Source: Himantopus leucocephalus
Lineage: Eukaryota; Chordata; Aves; Charadriiformes; Recurvirostridae
Direction: 5' to 3'
Assembly: GCA_003993805.1 (NCBI GenBank)
Contig: RSEF01000005.1
Location: forward strand, 37,261,844-37,325,843
DNA: 64,000 nt
Shown: in pieces, positions 48,349 through 62,151 of the stretch
Numbering within the stretch: position 1 is the first letter of the stretch
Layout: each line of letters starts with the position of its first letter
Translations under genes and position numbers: made by a program
Notes under the pieces: generated by a model
Databases searched by the model: none
Told to the model about the DNA's origin: nothing
The model's input: only the letters and a program-made list of their open reading frames with translations

Positions 48349-50629
48349 AATGGCCACGAGTGCTCAGCTTTGTGCTGGATTCAGTGTTATCACTGGCAGG
48401 TGTATTTAGAGCATGGCTGCTAGATTGGGCCTGCAAGTCTTGCTCCTTTCTCACAAAATGTGTGTGTAATTCAGGGATTCCAAATGGGCTTCTGGTTGAA
48501 ACTTGGTGCTCAATGGAGATTTTGGTATTTCCTGTCCTGAGTGGTCAAGATCTTTAGGAGAATATTTAGGGTTGCTTCTGAATGTGTAAGTGGAGCTCAC
48601 CAAAGTTGCTTTTTTAGGCATTCTTTTGTCATTTTTCAGCATTTCTTTTTCATCTTTTTGATCAAAACAAAAGTGGAACCTCCCCACCCCTGAACATTGA
48701 AACATTGTTTAGCATTACACACTAATTTTACTTAGTAAATAAACTATGAATGTAACTATATAAACAGCTTTTTAAATTTAATATTGAATTCATATATGTT
48801 AAACTGATTGCACAGAGTTGTTTTTTTAGTAATTCAACTTGCATTTTGACTGTTGGAAGCTGACAGACTGATCCTTCACTCACACCATCCTCCCATATTT
48901 CTTTTGCTCCCAGAAAGTAACTGTAGATATCCAAGAATAGCAGCAGGTTTTGTACCAGTATTCTTTGAAGAAAGTGATTGTTTTCACATACCAAGTGATT
49001 GACACAAACGTAAAGTAATTGTGCTTAAGGTACCAGAGATTAGTGTCTATGGGGTTCTTTTCCCCTCCCTAACAAAGAAAAAAAAACCAACCACTTTTCT
49101 GTACTATTTATGAAGCTGCGATGGGTGTTTCTCCTCTTACAGTGTTTTGCTCCATCAACAGTATCTTTTAAAAGAAGGAATGTGTTGTCCCAGGTACCTT
49201 TGGAATACAGCTCTTTTATTATGCAGCTAAAGTGGGTGCCCATTTTAAGTACTTTTTCTGCCAGATGTAAACAGATTTTTCTGTATAAAAACCCATGAAG
49301 TAAGAACTGGAACTAAATAAAAATCTAGGAAGCAAATGAAAATATGAAGACTGTCCCTTGCTTGCCAGTAGTCACTGAATGTCCCTGAAATTCATGGTAT
49401 CAGCACTTCAGCAAATTATTTTAATTAGGTTTAGAATACAAGTAACACTTTTAATTTATTGTTGCAGATTCATAACGGAGGGCACTGGTGAATGCAAAAG
49501 CATGGTTCTGTGAGCACAGCAATTATTTTGGCAATCTATATGCGATGCTTTCACAGATTATCTGTTGTCTAACTTACAGTAAATGCTCTTGCTACTCTAG
49601 GAACAAGACCTTCAGCACATCTTTAAATTCTGGGAATGTTATGTGTACAACTGCAAAATATGTACAATTCTTAAATGGTGTTTATTTTTATTTTTACATC
49701 TTGTCTGTCTTTAATGCACTGTGTTCCACTCTTCGTGAGGACAACGTATATGCAGTTCTTGCTTCTTTCTGACCTAAAGACAGTTCTTCTAACAGAGAAT
49801 GTATACCAACATCACAGTCACAGTCCCATGGTCAAGAATCCCAGCAAACCAGTGATCTGTTCTGCTTGCTCTCGCACATGTTCTCACACTCTTTTTTTCA
49901 CACTCTCTCATCTTCCTGAACCTTTCTGTGGGATTGAAAGGTTCTGTATTTTGTGGAGCCCTGTTGTGACTCCTAGTTTCTTGTTGGGTGTATTGATTGT
50001 TGGGCTCCAAGGTAAGTCAAGCAGACTCTGCAATGCAGGGTTCATCAGCGCGGATAGGCTATTTTGAATTCAGTGACTGGGGAGAATATGCTTGTGAATT
50101 TTAAGTACAGAAAGTTTGGAGGATGGAGTTTTGTCCATATTTGTAAAAACCAGGTTATTTTAAAAAAACAAAGTAACATTTCATTATTGAAAATTAATGT
50201 TTTACCTCAAGGCTGCTTACTCTGAGATCTGATAACGTCTCACCAGACAAAAAACCAGTCCTATATTGAGGTTTACTGTCTTTTGGCCACAGTTCAGTGG
50301 TCTACATCTAATTGATTCCATTCCAGTTTTTATATTACACAGTTTATGGTAATATTGGAGGGTTTTCTTCAGCAGCATCTTAAGTGACTTGATTTGCATC
50401 TATCACGTTATTTTCTTTTGTGATCCTTTTTTCTGAAAGCCTTAGACTGTCCTCCATAGAAGTCTGTAAGAACAGCATTATACATTGTACTTAAGAAACA
50501 GATTTTTTTTGACCTTTTTAATCTAATGATTTTTAGTTTAAGCACTAATTTAAAATCAATGTCTCAATGATGCACATGAAATGATGCCTGTATTAGTTTG
50601 TTGGTACCCCAATAAGGAATTTATTAATT

Positions 50630-50735
50630 TTCTCATTGTATCAGAATATAAACTGAAGTTTAAAGAAGTTAAATGACTTGTGAAGAGAATTAGGGACGTT
50701 GCTTTCCATTGCATAGCTTAAGCATTCAGTCTTAA
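50630..50735 (-). repeat. Possible MIR-type SINE, reverse orientation
   Basis: TATCAGAATATAAACTGAAGTTTAAAGAAGTTAAATGACTTGTGAAGAGAATTAGGG follows a reversed MIR core (gatgaggaaactgaggc, then agaagttaaatgacttgcccaagg). Diverged. Confidence 0.45.
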
Positions 50736-51849
50736 ACTATATATCAGCTTTAAACATCATTACAGAAATATTGGCTAAAATACATATGGGGGTGGGCTTA
50801 ATAAGTTTCTCCCTTTTGATATTTGTTGCCAACATTTGTAATAGTTCCTTCTGTTGTTATGGTAGGGAAAATCTGAATCAGACAGCATATATAAATTATA
50901 TGACCTTAAATTGGGTCCTGATACTAGTGCCTTAAAAATGTGTTGTTGGCTTTGGATTTGTTAGCTAAACAATGCTGATGTATTATGCTTTATGAATGTA
51001 TTAGTAGGGAGAGCTCAAAGGGAATTTATGGTTTAGATGATGTGCTTAATGTACCTGCATCAACCTGATGTTTAGTTTATTTAAATAGTGTGATGCTAGC
51101 CTACTTTCTTCTGATTTGTTTACATTTATATTACTTTAGTTTTGTGCCTAATTTTATTACTAAATGGCATAAGAATAGAAACTTGCCTAGTTCCATATTT
51201 CTTTTCCAGTCATCATTATTCAGCAGCTCAACTACAGACAGTTCTGTATCATAGAACAGGAAAAAAGATGTATTCCTGAAGAAACGTTTCTGCAAATTGC
51301 ATAGTGCGGACTGTTTGTGGGTCAAGGGTAGAGAGCAGCGGATCAATGATCAACCTAAGACTGACTACATAATAAAAGTTTGCTTCTTAAAGTGCAGTCT
51401 TTAGAGAACAAGTGCTTTGAGCCCATGAGAAATGGGAATCTCAGCTCACGTGTGCTCTTTGTAGTAAAAACTCGAACCTAGTGGAAGAGTGTTTTATAGG
51501 TAGTAGCGCTGATACAGTCTCCATCAGTTGTGCGGGGCATGCACAAAACTGTTCCTTTTCAGTCATCCCCAGAGACTGTCCCCGCACTCTCGCGGCCGTG
51601 CCGAGCTGCCCCACAGCTGTGTGCCATTTTCCCTTCAGGCTGCCATGGCGTTGACTGGGCTTCCTGAAGTTGAGCAGGAGCCTGGCATTGAGTGCCTTCC
51701 CTCAGTCTCCTGGAACACCCCGTAGAGAATAACCTCTTTATTATTGTCTTCTGGGAGTTGTTTAGTTTTGTAGGTTATATAGGTGAAGGTGACAGAAACT
51801 TCAGGCTACTGCATTTGTCTTCAGTTCTTAACATTATTAAAAGCCATCA

Positions 51850-51868
51850 GGGAGGAGGAGGAGGAGGC
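51850..51868. repeat. GGA trinucleotide run
   Basis: Six or so GGA units in a row in a NUBPL intron. Confidence 0.85.
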
Positions 51869-54800
51869 GGCCAGTTTCTCTTGGTGGTTGAATTGAACAG
51901 TACTCTGGCATCCTGCCTAGGCGCTGATTTCTAAAAATTACTCTTAGTCTATATTGAGAAAGAATAGGAGAATTTCCTTCTCTTTATGGAAATCTTTGGA
52001 GCAAACTGTTCTTAGTGTCACCTCAGAAATACTTTAGAGGGAATTTGAATCATAGCAGTGCATCTGTTTTTCATGATGTTAGGTTGCAAGTCTTTGAGAT
52101 TGGTTAGGCATCAGAAGACAAGTCAAAGGGGCAGTTGTCTTTGTTCAGAGAGTATCGAGTTGTATTAAGCACTATGGAATATTCTGCGATGGTATAAGTA
52201 GTTATTTCACTACCAGAGAGAAAGTTTCCACAGGCACTAAAGAACTTCCAGTTTATGGCTGGGGAATATCTCCCTTTCTTTATCAAATATTTGTGGGAAT
52301 AAATAAAAATATTTTTTTAATTAAAATGCCATGTTTCATTATACTATTCCTAAATTGTGTGTTTTTTTAAATCATGAAACTACTTATTTGTTCCTGATAT
52401 CTGTGCATGTTTAAGCAGAATATTTAAGTAATTTTTCAAGGAAATATTTTTAAATATTTCTTTTATCTTGCACTAACAGATGTAAATATATGTGAACAGT
52501 TATATACATATACATATTCTTTTAACAACAGAATTTCCTACCTTTATTTTGTTCAGCTGTTTGCCTGTATTAAATCGTCTCTATATACATCAAAGTAGTT
52601 AGGAAGAAGGGGGATCAGGTAGGAATAGACCCTAAGCTGCCTGCAGTCTGCCTCTTAGTACTTTTCTGATACTGGTGTTCAGAGCTTGGCTGGCTGCTGC
52701 CAAGTCTGCACCTGCAGTGCTGCTTGATTGAAAGTCTGCATGTATTCCTCTTAATAAGAACAAATAAATAGTATCTTCTGTTATTTACCAAACACCAGGA
52801 TTATTTCAAAACCACAAGTAGCAGTCCCTCTTCTGCGCTGATGTTCTGTCATTTCTGCCTCATGCACAGAGGATGCTCAGGCTTCATTCCTCAGCAGAAA
52901 TGCCATCTGTATCTCTCTGCTCTACCTCGGGTTTAACTTGCTCTTTGGAACCCTTACTCAAAATGCGTATCTGGTATTTTGATTATGAATCGTCACATAA
53001 ACAGAGTGATTGATTAAAGTAATTTACATAGGAGCATTCATGGTGTTTCTGAGCAAGGGAAAATACACAGAAGCACATGGCACTTAATTACATTGCTTAA
53101 CAATAAATGTCAAGTTAAACCTTTTTAAAAAAAGATGAATGCTATACTTAAGGAAAGTGCAATTACATTTCTATGGTTTGAAATGTTTTACACACTGTAT
53201 ATATTAGAGGTGCAAAGATATTAACACTTCTGTACATGCAAAGGTGCTGACAGATTTCAGATGCTACAAGGCAGGCTTTTGTAACCGCTGTCCGATTATT
53301 GCTTGCAAAGGGAACTCGTTTACTGTAATGTGCTGTTAATCTGAGCTCATTTACTTGTATGCAACCGCATTTGCATACAGACACACGTTTTGGAACTGAT
53401 TGAGAACATGAGGACTAGTGGTCCTGATTTGGTAAATTGTTGCATATAAACAGGATTTGCATTCAAATTAATGTTTTATATCACAGCTTGATTATACATC
53501 CTATTTTAATAATGTTGAATGAATGGCGACAGTAGATTTCAGAAAGCCACTCCTCTGATTATATGGTCCAATTCTAAATTTAATTGAAAATGTCTCTCCT
53601 CCCTCTTTTCCTCCTTTGCTGAAATTTAATAACAGACCTGGCATATTTTCTCCGATTAAATAACGTGTACACTTCAATAACAAACTATTATACCTTCCAA
53701 ATTACCTTCAATAATTTGTTTAATAAAGACTGTCATACTGCTTGTGGGAGGGTAATGGAGGAGCAACTGAACTCCACAGTGTTCATCATCTGCTTCTGCA
53801 GAATAGAAGAGAATAAGAGGAAGTCTACAGAGAGAAAGGGGATGAGGTGCAGAGTTCCCCAACCTAAGCCTGAGCAAGTCTGTATGTCTAGAGGACAGCG
53901 TTCACTACTAGGCAAAAACACTAGCTCAGTTCTTTTTAGCAATTATACCTATGTCACTGTGGTGCAGCTCTCCATTCTCACCCTGAATTACAAATGAAAA
54001 GGAAAAGAATAAAATTGTAAGGATAACTATTCGACTACATCCAAAATCCAAAATAAAACCTAAGGTTAGTTTTAATGAGGAGCCGTTTTCCAATCTGGTT
54101 TGCCATCTGACTTCCACCAGTTCAGTGCCACAGCAGTGGCATATCTCAGAGAGGTGTGTGGAGGGTACTTCTCACACACGTTCAACACTTGCGCACGTAG
54201 ACGTCTTCACTGTTGTCTTTCTGAACTGGTGTGACAAAAGCCTGTCTTCTGTTCTACTCTGCACAGCAGCAACACATCCTCTCCACTGCTGCTGGGATGG
54301 TGTATCTTCTCCATTTTTCTGTGTTCAGATTTATAAGTATTATAATGAAGTACAATTCGTTTGATACAGACAGCTCATTTCTTTTTTTTTAACCTGTGAA
54401 TTTGAAGAAAATATATGAAATAAGATGGTTTCAGTGCCATAAATTAAGTAAAGCATTATAATCTAATTGCACTATGTGTTAACAGTGTATTTTTCCTGTT
54501 GCCTAGCAATGAGATTTACTGTGAGATTCACCATGTGCTTAAGATTCCATTATAACTTCTGTTTTCAGAGGTTTATAACTTTCATAAAAATCATTACTTA
54601 TAGGACAATCTAGAAAGCGTGTGTTGAAAGTTCTTTTTGTTGTTATGGGGTCACTTACTAAGGAAGCTTGAGGCAGAAATCTCTGGTGCCTTCTGATTTC
54701 TGTACCCTTTCTCCTATATGTGGTAAATTTTGAAAGTAACTTCTCAAGCGACAATTGTTTTGTGCGTTTTTGAAGCAGCAAGCTATTTACGAAAGTGTTC

Positions 54801-57049
54801 TTTTACTTTAAAGGTTATATGTGGAGATGTTTTTATCAAGGCAGCTACCTCTGCTTAGAAGAGTAGCAACTGCTTTGTGCTTCCGCACAAAACTGACTGC
54901 CTAGAAAGGGCTTTGAGCACGGGCCTTTGAGGTCTTCTCCATTAGCGTTCCACACAGCAGTAGAAGAGGTCTGGATGTTTTCTTTGGGGAACTGTAGTGC
55001 TTGCTAGGTAGGCGGATCACGTGGAGATTGATGAAGGAGACTAGTGCTTGAAGATCTTGGAGGGGCAGAACCTCTGTTAAGAGTGAAAAGAAAAGCTATA
55101 GAACAGGCCCAGAAAATCACCTTGTTCCACGAGAGGAGCTAGCTTAAGTTAGGGCCAGCAAGTATATGCAAAGCCAGACAGCTTTTATCTGTGGGAAAAA
55201 AACAGTGCGTTTATTTTTTATTCCAGTTACCCCTGATAAGGGTGGGGTTTGGATCGTTTTTCACTACTTCATGAGTACCTAAAAGGACTTGAAGTTGAGC
55301 TCCTGGAGAAAAGGGCTGAAAACCACTCAATGTCCAAGTTTTTTCAAGAACCAAGTGTTTTTGGCAGACAAAGTGATTGGTAAATGTGTCAGAATGATAG
55401 TAGTGCTATGCCACTCATAGATGTGTTTTAGGACTGCATCTTGCTGCAAGGCAGAAAGCAAAAAAACAGTTTATTCATAGTTTTTGTAGAAGTATATAAG
55501 CAAGGAAAATATGATTACTGGACTTGTAAATTTGGACTTAACAAAAGAAGCCAAGATCAGCCTTTATGAAGACATGGGGGAAAAATGTATTTTGAGTTAC
55601 TCCTTTTTAAAAATTAAAACCCTCTATACATTAGTGTTTCAAAATGGTTGTGATTATTATGAAAGATTTGGTTTTGCTTGTTGAAATTTATGCGCTTGAC
55701 TATTTATAGAGGTAACGTGTGTTTAGTTGTGAATCTCTACGGAACTTGACGTTACTCATGTTGTAAACTACTGCTACTTTTTAACATCTATATAATTTCA
55801 ATTTGTCACCTTTATAATGGTTACTTTTTAATTATGAAACATAGAAATTTAAAGTTCATGCCTTCAAGTGAGCAAAGTAATTTTCACTGGAAAAGGAGGC
55901 ATTCATCAGTACTGGCATTTATCTTGCGTTATAACAAAGCAAGATTAGGTAAGAAAAAGAAATTAAACCCCAGATAAACTGGCTTCTCTACCCCGTGCTT
56001 ATGTTTCCGTACATACATTTTTGCACATATATGTAATTTTTCTTTGGGGTTATATAGTCTCAATATGATTATGAATGCTAATTACTTTTAGAAATCTGCT
56101 AGGTATATGTCATTTTCATTGACAAAAATGTAGATATTATACAATAAACAGATATTATAGATAATACAAATCAATATTAAATGTGAAAAAGTAAAGTGCA
56201 GTGTTTGCTGTGGTTAACATAAGTAGCATTTCCTGTTTAGCTAGACCGTCTTAGGTACCATTTAGTCCTCCCGCAGCCTTTGGATAGAAAATGAGGAAAG
56301 GAAGATGTGCCTGAGAGTCTCTAATTTAGATGTCTAAAGTTAGAATTTGCAACTAACCTTCTCCACCCCCCTTCAAACCTAAGTGCTCCGAAATCTTCCA
56401 TCTTCATCAGTCTGTCTTGAAAAATTCCGTTTCTTACTGGAGTGCTATGTTGGGTTAGTGGTCTGGATTTCACATCACTTGTGCTTCCTCAGAAGATCAT
56501 CATCCGTACAAGAACTGAATGAAAATTCATGAGTGTTCCCCTGACAGTGTCGAACGCTCCAGGACAATAACTGGGGCACTGGCAAAATGTCAATTGTTTT
56601 TGCTGTTAAAACGACACTGAGGGAATGTGTAAAATAGAAGGGAAAGTAAAATCCTACTCTTGTTTGGCATTTTCCAGTATTAAAGCAGCTCGTAGGCTGT
56701 TGTATCTTATATCTGTTGAATGAATCAGAAACATACCATATGATTGTATTATGGCTGTGGGGGGAGAAAAATGAGGGGGAGATATTTGTAGGTCTTTATT
56801 TTCGATGTGGTTATGATTTCTAAAGCTTCTGTACTGTAGAGACAAAAGACCTTCTATCATTACTGCTGGCTGGTAAGAACGCACTGGTACTACCCTGCAT
56901 TACGTCAGGGTTGAATTGAGGATCTCCTGAAGCTTAGTTAAACCATTGGGAAACGTTTAGACGAAGTGTAGCTTGGCTTTACATTATAGAGAGTAGGCCT
57001 AGGACCATTTCTGTTCTCATTGAAGAGAACATTTATTGCAGTACACAGT

Positions 57050-57280
57050 GGTCTACAGAGAGTTAATTGGCTCTCCTGGAAATCTGTCCCGGTCAAGAAT
57101 ATAAATAATCACAGCATTCTCTTATTCGAACCTAGTGTCTTTAATGGTCACTCTCATTTGATGCNGGTCTACAGAGAGTTAATTGGCTCTCCTGGAAATC
57201 TGTCCCGGTAAAGAATATAAATAATCACAGCATTCTCTTATTTGAACCTAGTGTCTTTAATGGTCACTCTCATTTGATGT
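57050..57280. repeat. 115-bp direct duplication around single N
   Basis: Positions 57050-57164 and 57166-57280 are both 115 bases and flank the N at 57165. They differ at three sites (GGTCAAGAAT against GGTAAAGAAT, ATTCGAACC against ATTTGAACC, and the last base). This is best explained as two haplotype copies of one locus at an unmerged contig join. Confidence 0.85.
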
Positions 57281-57944
57281 GTAGTAACCAGTAAACTTTT
57301 TTATTGAGTGATGTCTTATGTATGTTGTAAGTTTGTATAATTAAACCCAGTGATTGTCATTTAACAAATCTGTTGGGTTTTGTCGTTTTTTTCCTCCCAA
57401 CAGGTTTTTTTCATAGGAAAAAATCAGTACCAGTAGTTTTAACTATGCAACAACAAACCAGAAAAAAATTACTAAAGATTTATATTTAGTTTCAAAGAAG
57501 TGATAAGAAGCAAGCAAAATTGATTTTAAATTAATGGAAACAATTCCTAACCCATGTTTATTGCACAAACCCCAGAATTTTAGCCTGAATTTTACCTAAC
57601 ATTTTCTTCTAACCTATGATTAAGCAGCTGCAAAGTAAAAGTCTTAAATTAAGTTGTTGCTACTTTTTTGGGAGGGAAAGATTCAATAAGGATTATGCTC
57701 ATAAAGTTAATAATAAAGTTGTGCTCATAGTTTTGAGTGATCAGCAAAGATTGGATCTCTTAGAAAAGTAATGTCTTGGTTCTATACTGAAAGTGTGACT
57801 AAAAGGGCATCTCAGTATAATACTTTGAGGTTTCCTTGGTTCACTTGTTTTATGTGCAGGAAACAAGGACTGCAATAAAATACAAAGTGCCTTAAATAAA
57901 AAGACTTCACACCTCCAAAGTACATTTTTATTGTTGTCTTCTAG

Positions 57945-58038
57945 GTTGACTGGGGTCAGCTGGACTATTTAGTAATTGACATGCCACCTGGGACTGGAGA
58001 TGTACAGCTGTCAGTCTCACAGAATATTCCAATTGCAG
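57945..58038 (+). CDS. NUBPL: NUBPL, last exon visible in the window
   Basis: A 94-base exon after TTGTCTTCTAG, ending ATTGCAG|GTATGT in phase 1. It encodes [19 protein letters not shown], followed by [12 protein letters not shown]. The [14 protein letters not shown] stretch is the Walker B / switch region of the Mrp/NBP35/IND1 family, with the Asp of 'IDMPPG' as the metal-coordinating residue and PPGTGD near-invariant. It joins the LLRQ exon in phase 0. The remaining C-terminal part, which in the family carries a CxxC motif that binds a bridging 4Fe-4S cluster, was not found before 64000 and must lie further right. Confidence 0.97.
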
Positions 58039-58779
58039 GTATGTGTATTGCTTGACTGTTTCAGAGATTTGAAGTTTGTTAAGTCTGGTAGCATTAGACA
58101 GATCTTATTTTAAAACGCTAGTCAGAAATTCCTTTAATTGTCTTTCTAACACACTAAAAAACTGTTCTGTCAGTAGTGTGGTGATGAAAAACACTATCAG
58201 TGATTTTTAACATGTTAGTGTTATGACTGTGTTACCTTCTTCTAAGCTAAGTTTCGAAAAGATTGAGAAGTCAACTATAGCAATACTCTGGAAGGAAAAG
58301 CAGTCATGCCAAAAACTGGTAAGGTTAGTAGTAGAAAATATTTTCTTTGTCTGTACCTACTGCATAGCAAAGCTAATACAATAAAATAGTTTGTCTTCAT
58401 GATTGCCTTTTAATTAGAAGCTGACAATGCTGTTAATGTACCACATTTATTCAGATAAACTGTGCAGCACTGTAATATACTAATACATTCTTCTTCCTCT
58501 CGCGTTATGAATTTGACTGTTTGTAGGGGATTTAAACTTCGCCAAATCAATCTTAAGCTATGCAGGCTGCCCTCTAATCTCAGTGGTTTCAGCAGGAGTT
58601 AGAAATACTGCTTCTGAAAGGATACTGAGCATCTCACAAGATCTGATAGACTGGAATGGTTTTTTACCTGTCTGACATACTTGAACAGAAGCAGCTGTCA
58701 ACAGTTAATGGAATCAGTGTTAGGAACTCAGTGGTAAAAGAGACAAAGCAATCCTTCTGGTTCCAGGAATAATTTTATA

Positions 58780-58968
58780 ATTGCTGTGGCTCTTCAGCAG
58801 GGGGTTAGGGAAGCACTGGAACATGTTACCCAGAGAGTCTGTGGGATCTCCATCCTTGGCAGTTGTCCAGATTGTACTAGACAAAGCCCTAGCTGGCCCT
58901 ATCTAGTGTTGCCAATAGATGACCTCCAGAGGCCTTTTCCAACCAGAAATCCTGTGATTCTGCGTTAT
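58780..58968 (+). mobile_element. CR1 LINE 3' end
   Basis: A 5'-truncated CR1, the dominant bird LINE. Recognisable landmarks run in order: GGAACATGTTACCCAGAGAG, then TCTGTGGGATCTCCATCCTTGG, then CAGTTGTCCAGATTGTACTAGACAAAGCC, then ATAGATGACCTCCAGAGGCCTTTTCCAACC and GAAATCCTGTGATTCTG. The typical family ending is '..ggtcccttccaaccc..tctgtgattctatga'. It has no coding capacity and is not active. Confidence 0.82.
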
Positions 58969-61904
58969 TAAGTAATCAGCGGGACTGTTTGCTCCACTTT
59001 TTGTTTTATCAGATAAATACGTTGATCCAAACCCAGAATGGTAGCGTCTTTTACTGCTGTCATTCTTCTCTGAGTGCAGGCTGGCTCACGTGCACAGGGC
59101 AGGCCCTGGTTCCTTCTGACACTCCTTTTGCTCTGCACTTTGGTGGCAGTAATATGCTGAAGTGAAGGCACTAAATATTAAATCTGTAGAACTGTTTCAC
59201 TTGCATGTGCAACTCTTAGCAGGCTGCCTGATAAATGTAACAAATAAGGAATTGTCTACCGCTAAAAGTTCATAGGATAGGATAAAAGAGTGTTAGAAGT
59301 ATAGGTAGAAAGACTGGTGGGCATTATAGATGTGCCCACATATTAAGGCACTAGAGCTAATGGATTTGGGGATGTACACCATGGTTTCACAGCAAAACTG
59401 TCACCACTGTTACAGCACAGTGAATTCTACAGGAATGAAAGGAGCCATTTAACAGTCAGGCTGCACCTTGTATCTTTCCCTTAACACAATCATGTCTCAG
59501 CTGCAATTGTACTCGATAACCACAGGCACTCATATATGTACAAGCCAAAATTTTTGACAAATTTAGTGTTAAGGCTGCGTGATGGTATCTTATAATCTTC
59601 CATGGTGTCAAGTTCAGAAAAACTTTTATCTTTTGACATATAAAACTCAAACATTAGGGCATGTGCTAACTCAGCCGTAAGGCTATTGCCTCCAAATTCT
59701 TAATAACCACAGGAGGTTCTCTGCTGTCTGTGATTGTGTTGAGTGGTGGAAGGGAGCAAAACAACAGCGTTGTGATGGACAATTTAATGAATTTTTCCTA
59801 TAAGAAGTAGAAGAGGAGGCTTCTAGTGCATTAGCTTATCTGTGACCTGGAACATATGATGAAAAGCAAACCATGATTCATACCCATTTTCTTCAATACA
59901 GTGCTTAGTAGGTTGCATGTGTGAGTAGCAAAGCAGGAAGGCCTTTTACTCCCAGGGCTTTAAGCAATAAGCTGAAGCATGACAGTGGTATGGAAGTTTT
60001 TGGTAAGGAAGAATTTCACATTAAATCTTGTACGTAAGAGCAGTAAAATTGTGAAATTAAAGAGGTGTGACTTTATCTGTGTGGATTATGGGTTCTTGTA
60101 AAGTATGGTGGGTATAGATAATTGCTGTTCCCTACAGTGCACTTATATGTCCTAATTTAACATAGAAAAGGTCATTAGGCTCTTGATCTTCAAGAGATTT
60201 TTGTGCCCTTTTCCCACAGAATTCTACACTGTCTTCAGAAGTGTGAGTGGTTGTGGTGTTGGTGCATTGGGTCCTCTGGGACAGAGAGGTGATGGAGGAA
60301 AGTATTTTAATCCTGTATTTCTTCTAAGTTTTGCTGAGATCTGTTTGTGCAAGGTCTCAAGGTCTTTCTAACTGATACAGCACATCAGAAAATGGAAACC
60401 TTAATTTTTTTTTTTTCATAATACTTACATCTTCTTAGAGTGTAATAGTTGTTAACAAAAGCAAAACAAGTTTTTTAAAAAAAGCTAGATTTTCTTGCTA
60501 AGGACAGCAATGTCCTCATTCTTGTGTGGGTGTAACAAAGTTAAGAATTAAGAGTAAATAATTTTTATTCAGTATTTTAATTAGTTTTCCATATGACTGT
60601 CAGAAACCTGTGGTTCTCATACCTGTTGAATCAGGTTTTGAGGCAAGTCAAAGTAGACAAGATGTTGATGTAAAAAAAGAAAAGGAAAACAGGTTTAAAA
60701 CAACAACAAGCAATGCAGATTTTCTTGATATGCCATAAAAAGGGGATAAATTCTTACCTATGTCTCTCTTTAAACTCTCCGCTATGGCTTTCTGGCATCT
60801 TTTTTTTCTTCTTTTTTTTTTTTTACAAGTATGGGCTTTTACAAATTCCTAACTGAAGACAGCACTTTGATTTGAATTCTGAAATGGTTTCACATTATTA
60901 CCACAGTTGCTCAGTTCAGCTTATTACTTCATCAATCCTAACTTCATAAAATTAGGAGTGATAGCATCACTTTACATTTGTCTTTCCCATTAGCTGGTTT
61001 TGTTGAGCATGTTGAGATCGACTCTTGCAGTTTAAAAAAATAAGCGTATTGTGCTTTGGATGAAGACAAAGGCAGCAGACAAGGAGTGACAAGATTTGTA
61101 ATTCCCTGTGTTCTTACTGGCTCAATGAATTTTAGTGATTTATAAAGAAGTTCCTCTGTGTATTGTGGGTATTTTTCATTCTCATTGGAAGGGCTTCTTT
61201 TTGTGTATTACAGCTTGAACTGCACTTTCTTCTTTTACTCTTGCTACTTGGTTTCTGTCTATTTGACAGTCCCATAGCCTTGTTTAGCATGCTTTTATTT
61301 TCTTCAACCTTGTTCCTTTCAAGGGTACGGAAGATACTGTTACAGATCTTGATGATGATGTCTTTGTCTACAGAATTCTGCTGGTTTTGTGGGCTCCATC
61401 TTCATTTGCAATTCATGTTTCTAAGCTGCGTGTTGTCTTTTATTTTTTACAAAGAGTATTTGGTGTTGTGCCATTCTGTTCCCTCTCCACTTTTCTTGTT
61501 CTTTCTTTATCCTTTGAGGATGCCTTGGACAGTCATGGTATTAGTGGCATAATTTCTCTCTTTTTCCTCAGAGACAGCATATATATCTTAGTTAAGTATG
61601 TTTAGAAGTGCATTATCTAGTTTGCATGAAAGTTATACTTTGATTTGCATGCATGCATATGTGAGATACAGTATTTGCATTACGGTTTCTTCATTATTTA
61701 TCTGTGGCTTCCAGTGCAGAAAATTTTTATTCTGTCTCTAAATAAATTTACAAAACCTGCACGCATATTTTTGCCAGCCACTTACAGATATTTCTGTGAG
61801 TGTGAGAATGAACACTGGTAAAGGTGTTTTGTTTGGAGCGGGTTTGGCCAGGTGTGGCATAAAAAACTGTAGCATTGCCACATCTGACAATGAGAGAGAG
61901 ACTG

Positions 61905-62151
61905 ATAGGATGTGTGAAATGGTATTGGGTTTTAATTTTAGAATACTGTTTTTTTTTTTAATCCTGGTACCATAGGTACCATAATTTTCTTGCGTCAAAA
62001 AGAGATTAGAGCAATACCTAATGCGTANATAGGATGTGTGAAATGGTATTGGGTTTTAATTTTAGAATACTGGGGGTTTTTTTAATCCTGGTACCATAGG
62101 TACCATAATTTTCTTGAGTCAAAAAGAGATTAGAGCAATACCTAATGCGTA
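61905..62151. repeat. 123-bp direct duplication around single N
   Basis: Positions 61905-62027 and 62029-62151 are both 123 bases and flank the N at 62028. They differ mainly in a homopolymer (a T-run in one, GGGGG followed by T in the other) and one base (TGCGTC against TGAGTC). Homopolymer disagreement supports a technical origin. Confidence 0.85.

Larger units (their letters stand above)
44890..57944 (+). other. NUBPL intron, about 13 kb
   Basis: A single long intron between the LLRQ exon and the VDWGQ exon. It contains a solo LTR (46248-46836), an unidentified minus-strand coding-like patch (45519-45737), a 100-N gap (48249-48348), a GGA simple repeat (51850-51868), a MIR-like fragment near 50630 and a single-N duplication at 57050-57280. 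The two flanking exons are contiguous in frame, so no coding exon is missing here. Open frames listed on either strand have no recognised family. Confidence 0.8.
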